Source: Georgenia muralis
GTDB taxonomy: Bacteria > Actinomycetota > Actinomycetes > Actinomycetales > Actinomycetaceae
DNA length: 64,000 nucleotides
Assembly (NCBI RefSeq): GCF_003814705.1
Contig: NZ_RKRA01000001.1
Location: 3,292,776 to 3,356,775, forward strand
Direction of reading: 5' to 3'
This document shows, in pieces, positions 10,099 to 17,935 of this stretch. Both the position numbers and the translations under genes were made by a program. Position 1 is the first letter of the stretch; every line of letters begins with the position of its first letter. The notes under the pieces were generated by a model that was not told where the DNA came from, ran no database searches, and worked only from the letters and a program-made list of their open reading frames with translations.

Positions 10099-10805
10099 CT
10101 GTTCTCCTTCGAGGGTGGGACGCGTGCGGTGTCGTCCGCGGCGCCGGTCCGGGAGGGTGTCTCAGCGCCGGTCCGGGACGGTGCGGCGGGTTCGGTCCGG
10201 GACACCTCCTCGGCGCCGGTGAGGAGCTCCGCCGCCAGGGGCCGGGCGGCGCGCTCCTCCTCGATCATGGCCGAGCGCACGCGCTGGCTCACCGCCTGCT
10301 CGCTGATGCCCAGCGCCGCGGCGACGTCCTTCTGGAGGGTCCCGCCCACGAGCCGGTCCGCCACCTCCCAGCCGGGCGCCGAGCGACGGCGCACCACGGC
10401 GGCGAGGAGCTGCAGGAGGGCGGTGGCCCGCTCGGCGGCCGCGGCGTCCTCGCCGGTGACGACCACCGGTTCCGGCACGGCCCGGCCCCGAGCCCGCTCG
10501 ACGGCGGTACGGGCGTGGACGAACGCCGGTCCCGAGCTGGCCCGGGAGGTCTGCGCCAGTGCGTCGGTCGGACCGGCGCCGATCCCGACGGCCCACTCGC
10601 CCAGCCGCATGAGGTGCAGCGCCAGGTCGACGGCGGCGGAGGCGTCCGACAGGACGATCTGGACCTCGTCGCCCACGGTCCGTTCGAGGGGCAGCACGAC
10701 GGCGTCCGCGTGGGCGCGTGCCCACCCCTCCTGCGCGTCGAGCAGCGCGGCGACCTTGTCGCCACGGACCTTGCTCGCGTGCTGGTCTGCGGTGAGCACG
10801 AACAT
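10095..10805 (-). CDS. SatD-family-like protein with C-terminal helix-turn-helix
   Basis: 236 residues. Residues 1-105 match the SatD pattern: a first strand with an acidic residue (VLTADQHASK, Asp7), then ERTVGDEVQIVL (GDE at 45-47), a helix, and VGIGAGP at 73-79 followed by a SSGPAFVHARTAVERA helix. The order and spacing also recall the class III nucleotidyl cyclase core (first metal Asp, KxxGD, VGI-GP, late helix). Residues 148-180 form an HTH (LQKDVAAALGISEQAVSQRV), and the tail is a low-complexity Thr/Glu/Ala/Pro repeat. Start ATG at 10803-10805 has no ribosome-binding site but a good promoter seven bases upstream, so the mRNA is likely leaderless. Probably a nucleotide-sensing DNA-binding protein; ligand unknown. 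Confidence 0.72.
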   Translation of the reverse strand: MFVLTADQHASKVRGDKVAALLDAQEGWARAHADAVVLPLERTVGDEVQIVLSDASAAVDLALHLMRLGEWAVGIGAGPTDALAQTSRASSGPAFVHARTAVERARGRAVPEPVVVTGEDAAAAERATALLQLLAAVVRRRSAPGWEVADRLVGGTLQKDVAAALGISEQAVSQRVRSAMIEEERAARPLAAELLTGAEEVSRTEPAAPSRTGAETPSRTGAADDTARVPPSKENR

Positions 10806-10855
10806 GGAATCAAGCCTAGGGGCTAGACTATAGGAGGTCAAGGTTTCAGGCTTGA
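10806..10855 (-). promoter_or_regulatory. leaderless promoter of the SatD-like gene, spanned by an inverted repeat
   Basis: Minus strand reads TTGACC (10836-10841), a 17-nt spacer, TAGGCT (10813-10818), then seven bases to the ATG. This is the best sigma-70-type promoter in the window. The perfect inverted repeat TCAAGCCT / AGGCTTGA sits at 10810-10817 and 10848-10855, 38 nt centre to centre, one arm on the -10 box and the other just upstream of -35. Such placement suits a dimeric repressor, plausibly the HTH protein itself. Confidence 0.65.
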
Positions 10856-11102
10856 TTGATGCGTGGGTGCTCGGGACAGGACCAGGATGCGCCATGCTCC
10901 AGACCGGACCCCGGGCTGCGCGCGCTCGACGCCCGACCGAGGGTGCACGCAGACGACGGCCCGAGGGCACATCCCCCGATGATCAAGGGTGATCGCTTGA
11001 TGCGCCGCCATCGCGTCCACGGCCTTGTTCGAACCAGCTGCCGTGCCGCCATGCACCGCGATCTCCGCGGTTGACGCGGCGCCATGGCCACACGGACCGC
11101 CC
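10856..11102. other. intergenic region between satD-like promoter and aroK
   Basis: About 250 bases with no convincing gene. It holds an imperfect hairpin with arms ATCAAG and CTTGAT (10982-11001), which share the TCAAG core of the satD-like operator; this may be chance. No U-rich terminator follows the aroK stop at 11103. Confidence 0.5.
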
Positions 11103-11636
11103 TCAGCCGCGCAGGACCGCCAGGACCGCCTCGGCAACCTCGGTCGGACTGAGGGACGAGGTGTCGACGACGGCGTCGGCGGCCGCTGCGTAGACGGGCC
11201 GGCGTGCGTTCGCCATGGCGGCGTACTGGGCGCGCGGGGAACCCACGACGACCGCCCGCGGGGCGTTGAGGCCGACGCGCGGCATCGCCGCCGCGAGCGA
11301 GACGTCGAGGAAGACGACCGTCCCGCCGTCGCCGCGGTAGGCCTCCAGACGCTGTGCCACGCCCGGGACGGCTCCCCCGCCCAGCGCGACCACGCCGGGC
11401 CGGCCGAGCGCGGCCGCGGCCACCTCGGCCTCGACCTCGCGGAACCGCTCCTCGCCGGCATCGAGGAAGTAGTCCCCCACGTCCGTGCCCACCCGCGCCG
11501 CGAGGAGGTCGTCGGTGTCGAGGAGCTCGACCCCCAGCCGGTCGGCGAGGAGCGCGCCGACCGTGGACTTCCCGGCACCGGGGGCACCGAGGAGGACGAG
11601 CGTGGGGATCTGGGTCACCGGGGAACCGTACGTCAT
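11103..11636 (-). CDS. aroK: shikimate kinase (second, stand-alone copy)
   Basis: Phosphorylates shikimate at O3. 177 residues with Walker [10 protein letters not shown] near residue 20, the DTDD shikimate-binding acid, FREVE (Arg contacting shikimate), LGGGAV (Walker B-like glycine motif), lid Arg in NAPRAVVVG and ANARRPVY near the end, so no key residue is missing. Chosen ATG 11634-11636 overlaps the stop of the upstream AroK-AroB fusion (ATGA). It is less like the classical enzyme than the fused copy (lid APRAVVVG in place of RPLL), so it could have a shifted substrate or be a back-up. Part of the aroC-aroKB-aroK unit. Confidence 0.85.
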   Translation of the reverse strand: MTYGSPVTQIPTLVLLGAPGAGKSTVGALLADRLGVELLDTDDLLAARVGTDVGDYFLDAGEERFREVEAEVAAAALGRPGVVALGGGAVPGVAQRLEAYRGDGGTVVFLDVSLAAAMPRVGLNAPRAVVVGSPRAQYAAMANARRPVYAAAADAVVDTSSLSPTEVAEAVLAVLRG

Positions 11637-13351
11637 CCCCGCACCGCGGCCCATGCGGCCTCGAGCTGCTCCGGGGCCGGGCCGCGCAGGATCGTGGGCC
11701 GGCCGACGGCGTCGAGCACGACGAAGCGCAGGGTGGACCCGCGGACCTTCTTGTCGCTCGCCATCGCGTCGAGGAGGTCCGGCCAGCGGTCCTCGCCGTA
11801 GGCGGTGGGTAGGCCCAGCGCCTCGAGCACCCCGCGGTGGCGCCGGACGTCCGTCTCGTCCAGGTGCCCGGCCGCGCGGGCGAGCTCGGCCGCGAAGACC
11901 ATCCCCACGGCGACGGCGTCGCCGTGGCGCCAGGTGTAGCCCTCGGTCCGCTCGATCGCGTGGGCGAAGGTGTGGCCGTAGTTGAGGATCTCGCGCAGAC
12001 CGGCCTCGCGCAGGTCGGCCCCGACGACACGCGCCTTGACCGCCACGGCGCGCTCGACGAGCTCACGCAGGACGGGTGACCCCGGACGGAGCGCCGCCGC
12101 GCCGCCGTCGGCCTCGACCAGGCGGAGGATCTCCTCGTCGGCGATGAAGCCGCACTTGACGACCTCGGCGAGGCCGGCGCGCAGGTCCACCGCGGGCAGT
12201 GTCCCGAGGGAGTCCAGGTCGCACACGACACCGGCGGGCGGGTGGAAGGACCCGACGAGGTTCTTGCCCGCGGCGGTGTTGATGCCGGTCTTGCCGCCGA
12301 CCGCGGCGTCGACCATGCCGAGCAGGGTGGTCGGCACGTTGACGAGCCGGATACCACGCAGCCACGTCGCGGCCACGAAGCCGGCCATGTCGGTCGTGGC
12401 GCCCCCGCCGAGGGCGACGACCGCGTCGTCGCGACCGAAACGCCGCTCCCCCAGCAGGTCCCAGCAGCCGGCGACGACGTCGAGGGTCTTCGCGGACTCG
12501 GCGTCGGGCACCTCGTGGGTCAGGGCCGTGCGGCCGGCGGCGGCCAGCTCAGCCCGCAGCGCCTCCGCGCGGCCCGCCAGGGCTGCGGGGTGGACGAGGA
12601 GGACGCGGGAGGCGTCGGGGCCGACGAGGTCGAGGACCTCCCCGTCCAGCCCATGGCCGACGACGACGTCGTACGGGGCGGCGCCCGTGACCGTGATCCG
12701 GGTGGCCGGTGCCGCGGGTGCCGTCGGTGCGGGTGCTGAGGCTGGTGCGGGTCCTGGGGCTGGTTCGGCTGACGACGCCGGTGCCTGGGGTGCCGCCGGT
12801 GCGGGTGATGTGGCTGGTGCGGCTGACGACGCCGGTGCCACGAGGGTCCGCAGGACGTCGGCGGCGACGTCCTCGGCGGTGCGTCCGCCGGTGCCCACCC
12901 GCGCCGTCGCGACCCGTTCGTACACCGGACGACGTGCGGTCATGAGTGCCTCGAAGCGCGCGGCCGGGTCGCCCTCGAGGAGGGGGCGGGCACCTGAACG
13001 GGCAACCCGGGCCACGGCGTGGTCGGCGTCGACGTCGAGGAAGACGACGTGGTGCCCGGCGAGGGCCGCCTGGGTGCCGGGGTGCAGGACGGCGCCGCCG
13101 CCGAGGGCCAGCACGCCGTCGTGCTCGGACAGCAGGCGGGTGACGGCGTCGTGCTCGAGCACCCGGAACTCGCTCTCGCCACGGGTGCGGAAGATCTCCG
13201 GGACGGTCGTCCCCGCGAGCCGCTCCACCTCGGCGTCGGAGTCGCACAGCGGCACACCCAGGGTGGCGGCGACGAGCTCACCGACGGTGGTCTTGCCGGC
13301 CCCCGGGGGGCCGACGAGGATGAGGCGGGGACCGGTTCCGGAGTGAGCCAC
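11633..13351 (-). CDS. aroKB: bifunctional shikimate kinase / 3-dehydroquinate synthase fusion
   Basis: One open frame joins two shikimate-pathway enzymes. Residues 1-165 are a complete shikimate kinase: [35 protein letters not shown], lid ARPLLEG and ARRPVYE. Residues about 170-215 are an Ala/Pro/Ser linker built from DNA repeats. Residues 220-572 are Aro[39 protein letters not shown], the zinc/active-site segments [18 protein letters not shown] and [10 protein letters not shown]. The steps catalysed are second and fifth in the pathway, so direct channelling is not obvious. A TTG nine bases further up overlaps a -10-like TAGCGT, so GTG at 13349-13351 is preferred, probably leaderless. No stop or frameshift between domains was seen. 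Confidence 0.88.
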   Translation of the reverse strand: MAHSGTGPRLILVGPPGAGKTTVGELVAATLGVPLCDSDAEVERLAGTTVPEIFRTRGESEFRVLEHDAVTRLLSEHDGVLALGGGAVLHPGTQAALAGHHVVFLDVDADHAVARVARSGARPLLEGDPAARFEALMTARRPVYERVATARVGTGGRTAEDVAADVLRTLVAPASSAAPATSPAPAAPQAPASSAEPAPGPAPASAPAPTAPAAPATRITVTGAAPYDVVVGHGLDGEVLDLVGPDASRVLLVHPAALAGRAEALRAELAAAGRTALTHEVPDAESAKTLDVVAGCWDLLGERRFGRDDAVVALGGGATTDMAGFVAATWLRGIRLVNVPTTLLGMVDAAVGGKTGINTAAGKNLVGSFHPPAGVVCDLDSLGTLPAVDLRAGLAEVVKCGFIADEEILRLVEADGGAAALRPGSPVLRELVERAVAVKARVVGADLREAGLREILNYGHTFAHAIERTEGYTWRHGDAVAVGMVFAAELARAAGHLDETDVRRHRGVLEALGLPTAYGEDRWPDLLDAMASDKKVRGSTLRFVVLDAVGRPTILRGPAPEQLEAAWAAVRG

Positions 13352-13359
13352 GAGGCGCA

Positions 13360-13365
13360 ACGCTA
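13360..13365 (-). promoter_or_regulatory. candidate -10 box for aroKB
   Basis: TAGCGT on the minus strand lies eight bases before the GTG start of aroKB, in the 76-nt gap after aroC. No ribosome-binding site is seen, which fits a [15 protein letters not shown] here. No clear -35. Confidence 0.4.
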
Positions 13366-13427
13366 CCGCCGGCGCCGGGCGCGACGCGGCCCGTGCTGCG
13401 GACCGAGACGTGCGGTCGAGGACCCCG

Positions 13428-14645
13428 TCAGCGCTGGTGCTCGGGGATGGCCTCGAGGTAGCCGCGCAGGTTGCGGGCGGACTCGCTCACCGAGTCCCCG
13501 CCGACCTTCTCCAGCAGGGCGTCGGCCAGGACCAGGGCCACCATCGCCTCGGCGACGACGGCGGCCGGCGGCACCGCGCAGACGTCGGACCGCTGGTGGA
13601 TGGCGCGCGCCTCGGCGCCGGTGGCGACGTCGACGGTGGCCAGCGCGCGGGGCACGGTGGAGATGGGCTTCATCGCGGCGCGCACGCGCAGCGGCTCGCC
13701 GTTGGACATCCCGCCCTCGGTGCCGCCGGCCCGGTTGGTGGCGCGGCGGATCCGGCCGTCGGCCCCTCGGACGATCTCGTCGTGCGCGGCGGAGCCGCGG
13801 CGGGTCGCGGTGCGGAACCCGTCGCCGATCTCGACGCCCTTGACGGCCTGGATGCCCATGACCGCTCCAGCGAGCCGGGAGTCCAGGCGCCGGTCGGACG
13901 AGACGTGCGAGCCCAGGCCGGGGGGCAGGCCGTAGGCGAGAACCTCCACGACGCCGCCGAGGGTGTCGCCGTCCTTCTGGCAGGCGTCGATCTCGGCGAC
14001 CATGGCCGCCGAGGACGTCGCGTCGAGGCAGCGCACGGGGTCGGCGTCCAGCGCCGCGACGTCGTCGGGCCCGGGCACCGGAGCGTCGTCGGGGACGGCG
14101 ACGGGGCCGATCGCCACGACGTGCGAGACGAGACGGACACCCGCGACCTGCTCCAGGAGCGCGGCGGCCAGCGTGCCCAGGGCGACCCGGGCGGCGGTCT
14201 CGCGCGCGCTGGCCCGCTCGAGGATCGGCCGGGCGTCGTCGAGGTGGTACTTCTGCATCCCGACGAGATCGGCGTGGCCGGGCCGCGGACGCGTGAGGCG
14301 CCGGTTGCGGGCGATCTCCCGCTCGTCGCCGGTGCCGGCGTCGACGAGGAGCGCCTCGCGAGGCACCGGGTCGGCGGCCATGACGGTCTCCCACTTGGGC
14401 CACTCGGTGTTGCCGATCTCGATCGCGACCGGGCCGCCCATTGTCAGGCCGTGCCGCACGCCGGAGAGCACTCGGACCTCGTCCTGCTCGAACGACATCC
14501 GAGACCCGCGCCCGTGCCCGAGCCGGCGCCGGGCGAGGGCGTCGCGCACCTGGCCGGTGGTGATCCCGACCCCGGCAGGCAGGCCCTCGAGCACCCCGAC
14601 GAGAGCCTGGCCGTGCGACTCGCCTGCGGTCATCCATCTGAGCAT
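13428..14645 (-). CDS. aroC: chorismate synthase
   Basis: Last step of the shikimate pathway: removes phosphate from EPSP using reduced FMN. 405 residues starting [20 protein letters not shown], the family signature at the extreme N-terminus. Other family blocks follow: [60 protein letters not shown] is seen in pieces, and [16 protein letters not shown]. The start ATG 14643-14645 has GGGAGGA upstream; longer upstream frames have no similarity. It leads the aro run aroC, aroKB, aroK, all on the minus strand. Confidence 0.96.
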   Translation of the reverse strand: MLRWMTAGESHGQALVGVLEGLPAGVGITTGQVRDALARRRLGHGRGSRMSFEQDEVRVLSGVRHGLTMGGPVAIEIGNTEWPKWETVMAADPVPREALLVDAGTGDEREIARNRRLTRPRPGHADLVGMQKYHLDDARPILERASARETAARVALGTLAAALLEQVAGVRLVSHVVAIGPVAVPDDAPVPGPDDVAALDADPVRCLDATSSAAMVAEIDACQKDGDTLGGVVEVLAYGLPPGLGSHVSSDRRLDSRLAGAVMGIQAVKGVEIGDGFRTATRRGSAAHDEIVRGADGRIRRATNRAGGTEGGMSNGEPLRVRAAMKPISTVPRALATVDVATGAEARAIHQRSDVCAVPPAAVVAEAMVALVLADALLEKVGGDSVSESARNLRGYLEAIPEHQR

Positions 14646-14716
14646 GGCCCGATCCTCCCACGCGGCGGCGGGGCTCGTGCGGGGGTGTCCACGGCATGCG
14701 CCGGGGCGCGGGTGGG

Positions 14717-14842
14717 TGCGTTCGCGGCGCAGGAGGCCGCCACGTGGTGGGGATCGGGTGCGTTCGCGGCGCAAGGGGAACGGGTGTGGCGCGGGCGGAG
14801 AGCGTTCGCTGCGCGAGTGTCGGGGGTGGGTTCGGGTCAGGC
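14717..14842. repeat. three-copy 42-nt tandem repeat between aroC and the prepilin peptidase
   Basis: The 15-nt core TGCGTTCGCGGCGCA occurs at 14717-14731 and 14759-14773 exactly, and as AGCGTTCGCTGCGCG at 14801-14815: a strict 42-nt period with only the core conserved. The last unit reaches the stop of the prepilin peptidase gene. Function unknown; it fills most of the gap upstream of aroC. Confidence 0.6.
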
Positions 14843-15325
14843 CGGCGCGGGCCCGGCGAGGTGTGCCACCGTGGCGAGCGCCGCCCCGAGCACCAGCCAG
14901 GGCCCGAGGGGGACGGCGTCGTCACGTCGGGCGCGGCCGGCCAGAAGTCGCGCGGTGGTCCAGGCGCCGCCCAGCACGACCGCCGCGAGGAGTCCCGTGG
15001 CGACCACCAGCCAGCCGAACCACCCGAGCCAGAGTCCCAGCACGCCGGCCAGCTTGACGTCCCCCAATCCCAGCCCGGTCGCCCGCGGGAGGGCGAGGAG
15101 CAGGGAGCCGGCGGTGACCGTGCCGGCGGCCAGGACCGCCCGGGCCAGGTCCGTCCACTGGCCGGTGGTGAGCGCCGCGACGGTGAGGAGCGCGAGCACT
15201 CCAGCCGCTGCCGCCCCGACGAGGCGGTCCGGGAGCCGGTGGCTGCGCACGTCGGTGACGATGAGCGCCGCCGACACGGCGGCCAGCCAGGCGCCGGCCG
15301 CCAGCACGGCCGCCGGGAGGCTCAC
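14837..15325 (-). CDS. A24-type prepilin peptidase (single-domain, membrane)
   Basis: Aspartic membrane protease that trims type IV/Tad prepilin leader peptides. 162 residues with about five membrane helices and the two active-site motifs: [13 protein letters not shown] (first Asp) near residue 25 and [12 protein letters not shown] (GxGDxK) near residue 85. The N-terminal methyltransferase domain of PilD-type enzymes is absent, as in CpaA/TadV-like forms. Start GTG overlaps the aroE stop (GTGA). No pilin or assembly gene is in the window, so its substrates are encoded elsewhere. Confidence 0.85.
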   Translation of the reverse strand: MSLPAAVLAAGAWLAAVSAALIVTDVRSHRLPDRLVGAAAAGVLALLTVAALTTGQWTDLARAVLAAGTVTAGSLLLALPRATGLGLGDVKLAGVLGLWLGWFGWLVVATGLLAAVVLGGAWTTARLLAGRARRDDAVPLGPWLVLGAALATVAHLAGPAPA

Positions 15326-16272
15326 GCCGGGAACGGCGCCGGCGACGCCCCCACCTCTCCCCCGCCCCGGCGCCGGGCCAGCTCGGCGAGGAGGGCCGCG
15401 CGCATCACCTCGACGTCGGGGGTGCGGCCGGTCATGAGACGGACCTGGGCCTCCGCCTGGTGCAGGAGCATCGACCAGCCCGGCACGACGACGCCGCCGG
15501 CCGCCTCCCACGCGGCCGCCAGCGGGGTGGGGGACGGTTCGTAGACGACGTCGAGGAGCACCGCGCCGCCGAGGACGCCGAGCCGGACGAGCTCGGCGGC
15601 GGTGTCGTCCGCGGCGCCCGCCGGGACGGTGGAGATGACGAGGTCGGCGCCGGCCGCGGTCTGCGCCGCGACGGCCGGGGAGGTCCACGTCACGTGCTCG
15701 ACGGCCACACCCATCCGGACCGTGGCCGCGGCGGCGGCGGGTGGTACGCGGCGGGCCACGAGGGTGGAGCGGGTCAGGCCGAGCTCGGCCACCGCGGCCT
15801 GCGCGGAGGAGCTGGTGGCACCCGCGCCGAGGATGACGGCCCGCCGCGGAACCCAGCCGGGCGCGGCTGCCTCGCGGACCGCCGCGACGATTCCGTGCAC
15901 GTCGGTGTTGAACCCGACGAGGGGGCCCGCCGCCCCGCCCGGTCCGGGCTGGACGACGACCGTGTTGACCGCCCCGGTGACCTCGGCGAGCGGGTCGACC
16001 GCGTCGAGCAGGCCCATGACGGCGTGCTTGAGCGGCATGGTCAACGACAGGCCCGCCCACGAGCCGTCGAGCCGGGCGATGACGCCGGGCAGCTCCTCGG
16101 CGGTGACGTCCTGGAGGCCGTACGCCCAGCCGTCGAGGCCGAGCTGGGCGTAGGCGGCCCGGTGGAGCGCCGGCGAGAGGGAGTGGGCGACGGGGTGGCC
16201 GAGCACGGCCGCGCGCCGGGTCACCCCCGGGGCGGCGAGGTCCTGGCCAGGGGCACCGGCGCCGACCCCCAT
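15322..16272 (-). CDS. aroE: shikimate dehydrogenase
   Basis: Reduces 3-dehydroshikimate with NADPH. 316 residues, slightly long for AroE because of an N-terminal extension of about 18 residues and a C-terminal Gly/Arg-rich tail. Motifs: VLGHPVAHSLSPALHRAAY (shikimate site), LTMPLKHAV (catalytic Lys), NTVV, NTDVHGI (catalytic Asp), ILGAGATSSSA (NADP loop). ATG 16270-16272 overlaps the mltG stop by one base. Its location after mltG/ruvX matches mycobacterial gene order. Confidence 0.93.
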   Translation of the reverse strand: MGVGAGAPGQDLAAPGVTRRAAVLGHPVAHSLSPALHRAAYAQLGLDGWAYGLQDVTAEELPGVIARLDGSWAGLSLTMPLKHAVMGLLDAVDPLAEVTGAVNTVVVQPGPGGAAGPLVGFNTDVHGIVAAVREAAAPGWVPRRAVILGAGATSSSAQAAVAELGLTRSTLVARRVPPAAAAATVRMGVAVEHVTWTSPAVAAQTAAGADLVISTVPAGAADDTAAELVRLGVLGGAVLLDVVYEPSPTPLAAAWEAAGGVVVPGWSMLLHQAEAQVRLMTGRTPDVEVMRAALLAELARRRGGGEVGASPAPFPA

Positions 16273-17435
16273 CAGCCCTGCGGGTTCTCGGCCAGCCACG
16301 CGCGGAGCTCGGCGACGTTGGCGTTGTGCTCGTCGAGGGTCGCGGCGAACTTCGTCTCCCCCGTGTCGAGGTTGACGGTGGCGAAGTAGAGCCAGTCCCC
16401 CTCGGGGGCGTTGATGACCGCGTCGAGGACCGCCTCGCCCGGGGCGCCGATGGGCGTCGGCGGCAGACCGGGGTTGAGGTAGGTGTTGTACGGGTTGTCG
16501 TCGTCGAGGTCGGCCTGGGTGGGCACGCCGCCGACCTTGCCCACGCCGTACAGGACGGTGGAGTCCATCTGGAGGCGACCGTTGACGTCGTCGTCGTCGG
16601 TGAGCCTGTTCTCGATGACCCGGGCGACCTGGCCGTAGTACTCGGGCAGGTTCACCTCGCGCTCGACGATCGAGGCCTTGGTCAGGACCGCCTGGCGCTG
16701 GTCGGCCGGCACGTCGAGGGCGTCCAGGCGCGAGACGGTCTGGGCGACCATCGTCGAGAGCATGGTCGCGGCGTCGTCGCCCGGCTCGAAGGAGTACGTC
16801 GCGGCGGCGTACCACCCCTCGGGGTTGCCGTCCGCCTCGGCGGGCAGCCCGATCGCCTCGGTGTCCTCGGCCGCGGCCTGGACGTCCTCGAGGGGGATGT
16901 CGGCGACGTTCGCGATGCGCTCGTACACCTGCGCGGCGTGGAAGCCCTCCGGCACCGTGATGGTGACCTCGGCCCGCGAGGCCGGGTCGAGCAGCGCGGC
17001 GACGGCGTCGCTCGCGGCCATCTCGTTCATGAGCGTGTAGGTGCCGGGCTGGATGCGTCCGGCGTTGACGTTCTCGCCGAACGCGTCGACGAACGCGCGC
17101 TGCGAGGCCACGACACCGGCCTCCTCCAGGACCGAGCCCATCTCGGCGCCGGAGGCGCCCGCGGGGATCACCACCTGGACCTCGCCGCTGCCGGGGCCGG
17201 GGAAGTCCTCGGCCGCGGCCGAGGGCCGGTCGGAGACGGCGTCGCGCACCGTCGGGTACGCCCAGAGGGCGAGCGCGCCGACGACCGCGACGACCACGGC
17301 GAGGACGAGCAGCGTGCGGCGGCGCCGCCGGCGGCGGCGGTCCTCGCGGGCGCGCCGCTGCTCGCGGCGGACGCGTCGGAGGTCGTCCTCGTGCGCCGGC
17401 TCGGCGGTCGTGCCATGGGCAAACAGGTCGTTCAC
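16272..17435 (-). CDS. mltG: endolytic murein transglycosylase MltG
   Basis: Inner-membrane lytic transglycosylase that cleaves nascent glycan strands and helps set their length. 387 residues: an Arg-rich cytoplasmic head (about 20-40), one membrane segment (about 41-62), LysM-like region, then the YceG catalytic domain with LTKASIVERE (catalytic Glu) and the C-terminal hallmark NPYNTYLNPGLPPTPIG. Start ATG overlaps ruvX stop (ATGA). Operon alaS-ruvX-mltG-aroE-prepilin peptidase. Confidence 0.95.
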   Translation of the reverse strand: MNDLFAHGTTAEPAHEDDLRRVRREQRRAREDRRRRRRRRTLLVLAVVVAVVGALALWAYPTVRDAVSDRPSAAAEDFPGPGSGEVQVVIPAGASGAEMGSVLEEAGVVASQRAFVDAFGENVNAGRIQPGTYTLMNEMAASDAVAALLDPASRAEVTITVPEGFHAAQVYERIANVADIPLEDVQAAAEDTEAIGLPAEADGNPEGWYAAATYSFEPGDDAATMLSTMVAQTVSRLDALDVPADQRQAVLTKASIVEREVNLPEYYGQVARVIENRLTDDDDVNGRLQMDSTVLYGVGKVGGVPTQADLDDDNPYNTYLNPGLPPTPIGAPGEAVLDAVINAPEGDWLYFATVNLDTGETKFAATLDEHNANVAELRAWLAENPQG

Positions 17436-17935
17436 TGCGAGGTCCCCCCTCGGACGGTCTCCCCCGGCCCGACCGGCTCACCGGCGGGCTGGCCGGTGCG
17501 CCGCTCGACCTCGAGGGCGTGCTCAACGATCATCACGGCAGCCACCTGGTCGACGACCTCCCGGTGCCGGCGTCCGGGGCGGCCGGACGCCCGCAGCGCC
17601 TGGTGGGCGCTGACCGTCGTCAGTCGCTCGTCGACGAGCCGCACCGGGAGAGGTGCCACGGCGGCCGCGACCCGGACAGCGTACCCGCGCGCGGCGTCGG
17701 CGGACTCCCCCTGCCGGCCGGACAGGTGCCGGGGCAGGCCCACGAGCACCTCCATCGCCCCGACCTCCGCGGCGATCGCGGCGATCTCCGCGACGTCACC
17801 GCCGTCCCGGCGCCGGGCGACGGTGCGCACCGGCGTGGCGAGGATGCCCTCGGGGTCGCAGCGCGCGACGCCGACCCGCACCGAGCCGACGTCGACGCCG
17901 AGGCGCACCCCGCGCCGCAGCCCGGCAGCGTTCAC
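17432..17935 (-). CDS. ruvX: YqgF-family putative pre-16S rRNA nuclease / Holliday-junction resolvase
   Basis: RNase H-fold nuclease implicated in 16S rRNA 5' end processing. 167 residues with first-strand motif LGVDVGSVRVGVARCD, the VGLPRHLSGRQG segment and the VRLVDERLTTVSAH motif, which supply the acidic metal ligands. GTG start (17933-17935) overlaps the alaS stop as GTGA. Gene order alaS-ruvX-mltG is conserved widely. Confidence 0.93.
   Translation of the reverse strand: MNAAGLRRGVRLGVDVGSVRVGVARCDPEGILATPVRTVARRRDGGDVAEIAAIAAEVGAMEVLVGLPRHLSGRQGESADAARGYAVRVAAAVAPLPVRLVDERLTTVSAHQALRASGRPGRRHREVVDQVAAVMIVEHALEVERRTGQPAGEPVGPGETVRGGTSQ

Noticed and set aside
10982-11001. ATCAAG/CTTGAT hairpin as aroK terminator
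   Set aside because: It is about 100 nt beyond the aroK stop, only 6 bp, with no U-run; kept only as a possible extra operator-like sequence.
13352-13360. TTG start for aroKB
   Set aside because: It overlaps the likely -10 box and adds only three residues; GTG at 13349-13351 fits better.
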